A stretch of DNA of 6,495 nucleotides from an uncultured Campylobacter sp. (GTDB taxonomy: Bacteria; Campylobacterota; Campylobacteria; Campylobacterales; Campylobacteraceae), in assembly GCF_938045465.1 (NCBI RefSeq), contig NZ_CALIBF010000040.1:1-6495 (forward strand), in the 5' to 3' direction. Made by a program: the position numbers and the translations under genes. The notes beneath the pieces are model-generated. The model did no database searches. It was not told where the DNA came from and was given only the letters and a program-made list of their open reading frames with translations. Positions 1-5,271 of the stretch are shown here, piece by piece. Positions within the stretch are counted from its first letter, which is position 1. Each line of letters opens with the position of its first letter.

Positions 1-1
1 C

Positions 2-379
2 GGGCACGGAAACGAGTTTGCCGCCGAGATCGCGCCGCTCTTGCAGGGCAGAGACGCACTGTATCTGCGCGCGCGCGAGACGGTATCGAAGCTGGGGCAA
101 ATTCTATCTGGCGCCGGCGTGCGGCTGCAAAGCGTGATCGCCTATGAAAATTCCATCCTTAGCCTCCCCGCCGCCGCAAAGCCGCCGCAAGGCAGCACGC
201 TGATTTTTACCTCGCCTAAAAACGTGCGCGGCTTTACCGCAAATTTCGGCTGGGACGGGGGCTACAAGGCGATCTGTATCGGCAGGACGACGGCGAGCGT
301 TTTGAGCGAGTTTTGTGAGCCGATAATCTGCGAAAGAAGGTCGATAAAATCCTGCGTCGATCTGGCGCTTTTGCCATAG
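2..379 (+). CDS. hemD: Uroporphyrinogen-III synthase, C-terminal part (5' truncated by window edge)
   Basis: HemD closes and inverts ring D of hydroxymethylbilane to give uroporphyrinogen III, the common precursor of haem and other tetrapyrroles, in the cytoplasm. The frame is open from base 2, so the gene begins outside the window; 125 residues and a TAG stop (377-379) are visible, probably a little over half of a protein of roughly 210 residues. Family signs: GNEFAAEI at the left edge, a run with YLRARETV, the IAYEN segment, TSPKNVRGF (the usual S-P-N-x-V-x-x-F region), and AICIGRTTASVL, matching the IGxxTAxxL element that lines the active-site cleft. A TTG at 41 is only an internal leucine. 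The next gene in the same direction is 243 nt away behind its own promoter, so hemD is probably the last gene of an upstream unit. No terminator hairpin is obvious after its stop. HemD is poorly conserved in sequence, so the call rests on these motifs together. Confidence 0.88.
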   Translation, partial: GHGNEFAAEIAPLLQGRDALYLRARETVSKLGQILSGAGVRLQSVIAYENSILSLPAAAKPPQGSTLIFTSPKNVRGFTANFGWDGGYKAICIGRTTASVLSEFCEPIICERRSIKSCVDLALLP

Positions 380-396
380 TTTAAGCAAATTTTGAC

Positions 397-402
397 TATA
401 AT
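397..402 (+). promoter_or_regulatory. Sigma-70 -10 box for the 6S RNA / purD transcript
   Basis: A perfect TATAAT lies 18 nt after the hemD stop, preceded by AT-rich sequence (TTTAAGCAAATTTTGAC). A TG lies two bases rather than one before the hexamer, so it is not a strict extended -10. TTGCCA at 371-376 resembles a -35 box but stands 20 nt from the -10, which is too far. Housekeeping promoters in this phylum commonly lack a conserved -35, so its absence does not count against the call. Predicted transcription start is about 409-410, exactly where the long closing stem of the RNA below begins. This agreement is the main support. Confidence 0.75.
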
Positions 403-409
403 TTTGCCC

Positions 410-605
410 AAGCCTGGGTGAAGCGAGAGCGTTTTATATGAGGGTTCAACATATTTGTATAAGCGACGACGTGAGAGGTCCGTGTGACGCGGCTCGGCTC
501 GAGCTTTTTTTAAAGTTACGGGTTGCGACCTAGAGATTTTTCCTAGTTGCAAGATTGGCTTTGTTTGAGCCGATTCTTTTTACGCAACGCTCACTTGGGT
601 TTTTT
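410..605 (+). ncRNA. ssrS: Probable 6S RNA (the structured RNA upstream of purD in Campylobacterota)
   Basis: 6S RNA binds the sigma-70 RNA polymerase holoenzyme by mimicking an open promoter and is copied into short product RNAs. What I see: no credible ORF, a TATAAT box 7 nt upstream, and ends that pair. Bases 410-421 pair with 591-602 (including G-U pairs); after one bulged A (422), 423-425 pair with 588-590; after a small internal loop, 429-432 pair with 582-585. Further in, 490-495 (CGGCTC) pairs with 567-572 (GAGCCG), and a solid hairpin has arms 523-533 and 543-552, with one bulge and a 9-nt loop. Small hairpins are possible at 436-454 and 504-515. The U-run at 600-605 ends the RNA, giving about 195 nt, normal for 6S. 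Known: a conserved RNA upstream of purD in this group was named the purD motif and, as I recall, later recognised as 6S. Caveat: the unpaired middle is lopsided (about 57 nt against 9), so a cis-acting purD leader remains an alternative. Confidence 0.72.
588..605 (+). terminator. 3' arm of the closing stem plus U-run: likely 3' end of the 6S RNA
   Basis: Bases 588-599 form the 3' side of the long-range closing stem with 413-425 and are followed directly by six Ts (600-605). This is not a local hairpin: the partner strand is about 165 nt upstream. It could therefore act as a weak or processed 3' end rather than a strong intrinsic terminator. That suits the layout, because the purD Shine-Dalgarno begins only 8 nt after the U-run, leaving no room for a separate purD promoter between them. 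Confidence 0.5.
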
Positions 606-612
606 ACGTTAC

Positions 613-617
613 GGAGG
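613..617 (+). promoter_or_regulatory. Shine-Dalgarno site deciding the TTG start of purD
   Basis: GGAGG lies 5 nt before TTG at 623. No ATG or GTG stands in frame nearby, and the residues that follow (NILIIGGGGRE) match the canonical PurD N-terminus, so this site and the TTG codon together fix the start. Confidence 0.85.
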
Positions 618-622
618 CTTCA

Positions 623-1879
623 TTGAATATCCTAATAATCGGCGGCGGCGGTAGAGAATACGCGATCGGGCTAAGACTTCGCGAGGATAAAGACGTTTTA
701 AATCTGTATTTTGCTCCGGGAAACGGCGCTACAAAGGCGCTCGGTAAAAATTTAGATTTAAAAGATTTTAATGAGCTCGCGCTCTTTGCCAAAAACAACG
801 ACGTAGCCCTTACCGTCGTGGGCGCCGAAGAGCCTCTTACAAAAGGTATCGTGGATATTTTCAAAGCGCAAGGCCTCGCGATATTCGGTCCTAGCGCTGC
901 TGCGGCGAAGCTGGAGGGCTCTAAAGCCTATATGAAGGACTTTCTGGCGCGAAATCATATCAAAACCGCAAAATTTCTAAGCAGCGACGATCTATCCGAA
1001 ATTTTAAAATTTATAGACGCCTTAAACGGCCGCGTAGTGGTCAAAGCAGACGGCTTGTGCGCGGGCAAAGGCGTCATCATCGCAAATTCTAAAGATGAAG
1101 CTAAAAAAGCCGCTGCGGATATGCTAAGCGGCGAAAGCTTCGGCGAAGCCGGCAGGCACGTCGTCGTGGAGGAGTTTTTAGAGGGATTCGAGCTGAGCTT
1201 TTTTGCGATCTGCGACGGGGAGAATTTCGTAAGCCTGCCCGTAGCGCAGGATCATAAAAAATTGCTTGACGGCGACCTTGGTCCGAATACCGGCGGCATG
1301 GGAGCTTATGCGCCAAGCCCGCTAGCGGATGCCGCGCTGATAAAAAGAGTAGAAAGCGAGATCGTAGCACCTACGCTAAAAGGGATGAAGCAGCAGGGCG
1401 CGCCCTTTTGCGGCGTGTTGTTCGTGGGGCTTATGATCGTAGGCCGCGAGCCTTATGTGCTGGAGTACAACGTCCGCTTCGGAGATCCGGAGTGCGAGGT
1501 TTTGATGCCGCTAATTGACGGAAATTTGAGCGAAATTTTATACAACGCCGCCGTAGGCAAGCTAAGCAGCATAAGCTTAAAAGAGCGATTTGCGGTGGGC
1601 GTCGTGATGGCTAGCGAGCGCTACCCTTACGGCTCTTCGCAGCCTGCTTTGATCGAGGTTGGCGAAATTCCTGCGGGAGCCCATATCTGCTATGCAGGCG
1701 TGAGCGAGCGAGAGGGGCAAATTTACGCTAGCGGCGGGCGCGTTTTGGTAAGCGTGGGCGTTGCGGAGAGTTTAAAGCAGGCGCGCGACGCGGCTTACGC
1801 GCTGTGCGAAAATATAAAATTTAGCGGCGCGCAGTATAGGCGCGATATCGCGCACCAAGCCTTAAGAGATAAAATTTGA
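623..1879 (+). CDS. purD: Phosphoribosylamine--glycine ligase (GARS)
   Basis: PurD joins glycine to 5-phosphoribosylamine with ATP hydrolysis, giving glycinamide ribonucleotide, the second step of de novo purine synthesis, in the cytosol. The 418-residue length is normal for a stand-alone enzyme. The N-terminal domain opens with the nucleotide-binding G7-G-G-G-R-E12. The ATP-grasp domain shows KADGLCAGKG at 141-150, the glycine-rich stretch after D210-H-K (GDLGPNTGGMGAYAP, 217-231), and the metal-binding segment LEYNVRFGDPE at 280-290 with E281 and N283. The C-terminal GARS domain follows to the end. No key residue is missing. The start is TTG with a strong GGAGG. It is the first gene of the operon, sits 18 nt after the U-run of the putative 6S RNA, and overlaps the next gene by 4 nt (TTGA). 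With no room for its own promoter it is probably transcribed by read-through from the TATAAT at 397-402 or from further upstream. Confidence 0.97.
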   Translation: MNILIIGGGGREYAIGLRLREDKDVLNLYFAPGNGATKALGKNLDLKDFNELALFAKNNDVALTVVGAEEPLTKGIVDIFKAQGLAIFGPSAAAAKLEGSKAYMKDFLARNHIKTAKFLSSDDLSEILKFIDALNGRVVVKADGLCAGKGVIIANSKDEAKKAAADMLSGESFGEAGRHVVVEEFLEGFELSFFAICDGENFVSLPVAQDHKKLLDGDLGPNTGGMGAYAPSPLADAALIKRVESEIVAPTLKGMKQQGAPFCGVLFVGLMIVGREPYVLEYNVRFGDPECEVLMPLIDGNLSEILYNAAVGKLSSISLKERFAVGVVMASERYPYGSSQPALIEVGEIPAGAHICYAGVSEREGQIYASGGRVLVSVGVAESLKQARDAAYALCENIKFSGAQYRRDIAHQALRDKI

Positions 1880-2313
1880 TCATCGCTCCGCTTAGCAAGC
1901 GCGTAATCGCGTTTAGTATCGACGAAGCTGTGAGCGTAACGCTTTTTGTGGTCGTGCTATTTGCTATCGACGAGCCAGAGCTTGTCGCGGCGGCGCAGAG
2001 CGGAAGCAATCTTGAGGTACAAAAGATCGCGTCAAAATTCATTTTGCATTACGCGATAATAAAATTTTTATATCAGGCGATTTTTGTCTATCTATACGGC
2101 GCGACGCTAGGCAAGCTTGCGGTTAAAATTTATTGCGTCCGCGCTGACGGCAGCTCCATGGATATCGCTACTGCAGCGATCCGCGCGGCGGTTAGGTTGA
2201 TAAGCGAGATGATCTTTTATATGGGATTTTTGGTGGCGCTTTTTACGAACTCGCGTCAGAGCCTGCACGATATGGCGGCGAAAACATTGGTGGTAGAGAT
2301 TGAAAAAGAGTAA
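1876..2313 (+). CDS. RDD-family inner-membrane protein
   Basis: Small integral membrane protein of 145 residues with an RDD domain; the family has no single agreed function (transport and ion-homeostasis roles have been suggested for some members). Family signature: R9, A12 and D16 in KRVIAFSID at the N-terminus; GATLGKLAVKIYCV at 75-88, matching the conserved G-x-T-x-G-K loop; and SRQSLHDMAAKTLVV at 126-140, where H131-D132 ends the domain. Three hydrophobic segments are visible at about 18-31, 56-74 and 107-123. The start must be TTG at 1876: an in-frame TAA (1870-1872) lies just upstream and no ATG or GTG precedes the conserved arginine. The possible ribosome site, AAGAGA at 1864-1869, is modest. 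It overlaps purD by 4 nt and lptD by 14 nt, so coupled translation is likely. I recall an equivalent small membrane gene between purD and lptD in Helicobacter (unchecked). A link to lipopolysaccharide export would be inference from position alone. Confidence 0.88.
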   Translation: MIIAPLSKRVIAFSIDEAVSVTLFVVVLFAIDEPELVAAAQSGSNLEVQKIASKFILHYAIIKFLYQAIFVYLYGATLGKLAVKIYCVRADGSSMDIATAAIRAAVRLISEMIFYMGFLVALFTNSRQSLHDMAAKTLVVEIEKE

Positions 2314-4558
2314 AAAATTTAAAATTCTAGCGCTTAGTTTTAGCGCTCTTTTAGCAAGCAGTGCGAGTGCAAAGGTCCAAGACGTCGAGCTTATAGCAGA
2401 TAATGTCGAGAAAAACGGCTTTTTGACGGAGGCTAGTGGCAACGTAACGGTGTATTCGCAGGACTATTTTATTACCGCCGATCGCGCTACATACGACGAG
2501 CAAAACGGCATCATCGAGCTTTTCGGCAACGTCAATGCAATGCGCGGTAGTAGCGAGACCACGCGTGCGCAGCATGTCAAAATCGATCTGAAAAACGATA
2601 AGCAGCAAGCCGACGTAAATTTTATGATGGATAAGGACTCCGAGCTTTGGATGCAAAACGACGCTAGCTGCAGCGACAGCGAATATTACCGCGTGGAGGG
2701 CTCCAGCGTATCTAGCTGCAACGTCACCGATCCTGATTGGCGCATCAAATTTAGTAGCGGCATGCTCAATAAAGAGAGCAAATTCCTCCATCTTTTCAAT
2801 CCGAGATTTTACGTGGGCGATGTGCCGGTGCTCTATCTGCCGTATTTCGGCTTTCCGACCGACCGCACGCGCCGTACGGGATTGCTGCCTCCCGAGGCGG
2901 GCTACATCAGCAAGGAAGGGATCTATTATAAGCAGCCGATCTATTTTGCGCCTTACGATAGCTGGGATTTTCAGCTCGATCCGCAGGTGCGCACGCGCAG
3001 GGGCTTTGGCGTATACGGGACATTTCGATTTACGGAGTCGCCGTATTCTTACGGCGAGATTAGAGGCGGAGTTTTCGATAACTTCTCGCGAGCGCAAAAA
3101 CGCCTCGAATACAAAAATGAGCGCCACCACGGCTTTGAAGTGCAATACGATCGCAGCAAGCTCGCGACCTATTTGCTAGATGGCGATCTGCGCGAAAATT
3201 TATGGATCGACTTTACTCAGCTAAACGACCTTGAATACTACGATCTGAAGGAAAAGGGAGGTCTTGGCAACGATGCGGATAATTCGCTCGTAACTTCACG
3301 GCTGAATTATTATTTGACCTCAGACGAGCACTATTTTGGCGCTTACGGACGCTACTACATCGATACAAGCAAGCTAAACGCCGATAATACCTTCCGCAAC
3401 GAAGATACCGTCCAAGAGCTTCCGACGCTGCAATATCATAAATTTAGCAATGATTTGGGACTACCAAATTTGATCTATTCGCTTGATGCAAAAGCGCGTA
3501 ATTACACTAGATGGGAGGGCGCGACTGCTCGCCAATACGAGTTTGACGTACCGATTAGTATAAGCACGCCACTACTGGCGGATTATTTAAATTTCGCCTT
3601 TACCGAGCGAGTGTATATGACCAATATCGATTGGCACGATAAATTCTACTACGCAAACGGAGATCTTGGCGAGGATAAAAGCACTTTCTACGCTAATCAA
3701 TACACCGAGCTTTCGCTCTACACCGATGTAGCCAGGGCTTATGATAGCTTATATCATACGATGAGCTGGAGGGCGGATTTTAGAATTCCCGGATGGCAGC
3801 AAGGCGACATCGAGGATAGAATTTTAAAGTATCATCAGTATAAATACGACCTTGCTCGCGGCGCAGTAGATCGCTCGCGGCTGGGTAACTTGCAAGACTC
3901 GCTTTATTGGGAGGATAACTTCTTAAGCGAGCTTAGTGACGAATACACCCACGAAAATGCAGCTTTAAGTATGACGCAGTTTTTTTATAATGAAGACGGA
4001 CGTAAATTCTTACGCCATAGCGTCAAGCAGCGATATGACTTCGACGATCACGAGTTCGATGATTTAGAACACCGCATCGATGCGTATTTTGCAAATGGGC
4101 TAAATATCGGGAACCGCTTTACCTACTCACATAAATATAAAAGCTTCGATAAGGTCTATACCTACGCCAACTACTCCAACGACGACTTTAGCTTTGGACT
4201 CAGCCACGCTTACGAATACGAAAAGCTAAGCATGGAGCCTAAACGCTATACGAAAGATAACTACGGCATCGTAAACGCTTCGGTAAATTTGCCTAGGAAT
4301 AATAAAATTTTTGGGCGTTGGGATTACGACTTGGAGCGATCTTATTCTAAAATGTGGCGCGTGGGGCTTTCTCATACGCGCAAGTGTTGGAATTACTCTT
4401 TTGTGTATCAAGAGGATATCGAGCCTAAAAATACCAGTACGACGGGCTACAGCAAAGCAAGCAAGGAGCGCGGAATTTACTTTCTCGTAAATTTCTATCC
4501 GTTCGGCGGAGTAGGGTATGATTTTTCAGTAGATAGCGAATACGGAAGCGAAAAATAA
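2300..4558 (+). CDS. lptD: LPS-assembly outer-membrane protein LptD
   Basis: LptD, with the lipoprotein LptE, inserts lipopolysaccharide or lipooligosaccharide into the outer leaflet of the outer membrane. The 752-residue product begins with a Sec signal peptide: basic KKSKKFK, a hydrophobic core at 9-19, and cleavage probably after A24 (S-A-S-A/K). An OstA/LptA-like periplasmic beta-jellyroll domain follows at about 28-110, then the barrel: WRIKFSSG at 147-154, the family signature RRTGLLPPEAGYISKEGIYY, then many alternating aromatic strands to the C-terminus. Only three cysteines exist: C124, C140 (in SSCNVTDPDW) and C696 (RKCW). C140 and C696 sit where the E. coli N-to-C-domain disulfide partners lie. 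The TTG start is secure: an in-frame TAG stands at 2294-2296, and the next plausible start would lose the signal peptide. No good Shine-Dalgarno precedes it, so translation probably depends on coupling to the overlapping upstream gene. The next ATG overlaps its stop by 1 nt. Confidence 0.95.
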   Translation: MKKSKKFKILALSFSALLASSASAKVQDVELIADNVEKNGFLTEASGNVTVYSQDYFITADRATYDEQNGIIELFGNVNAMRGSSETTRAQHVKIDLKNDKQQADVNFMMDKDSELWMQNDASCSDSEYYRVEGSSVSSCNVTDPDWRIKFSSGMLNKESKFLHLFNPRFYVGDVPVLYLPYFGFPTDRTRRTGLLPPEAGYISKEGIYYKQPIYFAPYDSWDFQLDPQVRTRRGFGVYGTFRFTESPYSYGEIRGGVFDNFSRAQKRLEYKNERHHGFEVQYDRSKLATYLLDGDLRENLWIDFTQLNDLEYYDLKEKGGLGNDADNSLVTSRLNYYLTSDEHYFGAYGRYYIDTSKLNADNTFRNEDTVQELPTLQYHKFSNDLGLPNLIYSLDAKARNYTRWEGATARQYEFDVPISISTPLLADYLNFAFTERVYMTNIDWHDKFYYANGDLGEDKSTFYANQYTELSLYTDVARAYDSLYHTMSWRADFRIPGWQQGDIEDRILKYHQYKYDLARGAVDRSRLGNLQDSLYWEDNFLSELSDEYTHENAALSMTQFFYNEDGRKFLRHSVKQRYDFDDHEFDDLEHRIDAYFANGLNIGNRFTYSHKYKSFDKVYTYANYSNDDFSFGLSHAYEYEKLSMEPKRYTKDNYGIVNASVNLPRNNKIFGRWDYDLERSYSKMWRVGLSHTRKCWNYSFVYQEDIEPKNTSTTGYSKASKERGIYFLVNFYPFGGVGYDFSVDSEYGSEK

Positions 4559-5271
4559 TGACGCCTAGAGCCGAGCTGATGTTTGAAAACCAAATCGATG
4601 CCGCGATGAAACTTGCAGAAATTTTACCCGCTACCGTGATCAAAAATGAAAATTTTCTAATAATCGCTCAGTCTCTGGAGTCGCTTCCTATCGCAAACCA
4701 TCTTGCTCTAAAACTAGGGCTTGCTTATGAGTTTTTATTCACAGAACCCGTTTTGGCGCCAAATAATCCGGAATGCGCGATCGCGTGCGTAAGCGAAACC
4801 CAAGAGATCGTGATGGTGGATGAGCTCGTGCGAAGCTTCGGCATCAGCCTGGATTATGTTTACGGACAGGCAAACAGACTTTATGAGGAGAAAATTTTAA
4901 AAAATATGTATAAATTTCGCAAGGGCGAGCTTTTGGGAAATTTAGAGAAAAAAAACGTCATCTTGGTAGATGAGGGGTGTGAGAGCGGGCTGACCGCGCT
5001 TACTTGCATAAAGACGCTCGTAAGCTTAAACGCCAAAGCGATCTTTTATGCCACGCCCGTTATCGGCAGCGATAATGCAGATGAGATCGCCATGCTAGTA
5101 GATGGAATTTATGCCGTTCACAAGATCAGAGATTTTGTGAACGTGGATTTTTATTACAAAGAAAAAACGCTCTCAAGCGCGGAGGAGATAATGCAAATTT
5201 TAAACAAATGCCCGCTTTATCTGCCGTTTCACGAGACTAACAAAAACAAGGAGAAAATTAATGCAGTGTAA
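4558..5271 (+). CDS. Divergent type I phosphoribosyltransferase-like protein (COG1926 type)
   Basis: Cytoplasmic protein of 237 residues with a type I phosphoribosyltransferase fold; the substrate is unknown. The N-terminal FENQIDAAMKLAEIL (9-23) matches the F-x-D/N-R/Q-x-x-A-x-x-L-A opening of the COG1926 group. LIIAQSLESLPIANHLALKLG fits the first strand and helix. The PRPP-binding loop is NVILVDEGCESGLTA at 133-147: an acidic pair D138-E139, then E-S-G where relatives usually have A/S-T-G. The C-terminal third (ATPVIG, then a hood-like FYYKEKTLSSAEE) also fits. No fused domain is seen. ATG at 4558 overlaps the lptD stop by 1 nt, with GGAAG at 4544-4548 as its ribosome site. A second ATG at 4579 (M8) is possible and would begin right at the conserved block. 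The last 11 nt overlap pnp. The position next to pnp suggests nucleotide salvage or an RNA-decay link, but that is inference, and the altered loop could also mean catalytic loss. Confidence 0.8.
   Translation: MTPRAELMFENQIDAAMKLAEILPATVIKNENFLIIAQSLESLPIANHLALKLGLAYEFLFTEPVLAPNNPECAIACVSETQEIVMVDELVRSFGISLDYVYGQANRLYEEKILKNMYKFRKGELLGNLEKKNVILVDEGCESGLTALTCIKTLVSLNAKAIFYATPVIGSDNADEIAMLVDGIYAVHKIRDFVNVDFYYKEKTLSSAEEIMQILNKCPLYLPFHETNKNKEKINAV
5248..5253 (+). promoter_or_regulatory. Strong Shine-Dalgarno of pnp inside the upstream gene
   Basis: AAGGAG lies 7 nt before ATG 5261 and inside the last codons of the phosphoribosyltransferase gene. It is the best ribosome site in the window, much stronger than those of the RDD gene or lptD. 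This implies that pnp is translated more efficiently than the genes before it on the same message. Confidence 0.85.

Noticed and set aside
371..376. TTGCCA as a -35 box
   Set aside because: It stands 20 nt from the -10 hexamer, outside normal spacing, and also encodes the last codons of hemD. Promoters of this group often lack a -35.
441..454. GGTTCAA resembling a tRNA T-loop
   Set aside because: No acceptor stem, D-arm or anticodon arm can be built around it; it fits better as the loop of a small hairpin (436-440 with 450-454) in the 6S candidate.
490..500. Direct repeat of CGGCTC (490-495 and 495-500)
   Set aside because: Too short to be a regulatory repeat; it is better read as two alternative partners for GAGCCG at 567-572 in the RNA fold.
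262..552. Minus-strand frame of 96 codons spanning the hemD end and the structured RNA
   Set aside because: It runs through both hemD and the paired RNA region, has no ribosome site and no recognisable domain.
2351..3145. Long open frame of 264 codons on the minus strand, opposite the 5' part of lptD
   Set aside because: It lies wholly inside a confidently assigned lptD, has no visible Shine-Dalgarno, resembles no family I know, and is rich in R/A/H/I as expected for the complement of this coding sequence.
2820..3179. Alternative plus-strand frame of 119 codons inside lptD
   Set aside because: It is arginine- and cysteine-rich with no family resemblance, and it overlaps the conserved LptD signature region in another phase, so it is a shadow frame.
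4903..4916. ATATGTATAAATTT as an internal promoter for pnp
   Set aside because: It resembles a -10 box after a TG but lies inside coding sequence about 350 nt before pnp; such AT-rich words are frequent here, so it is not supported without start-site data.
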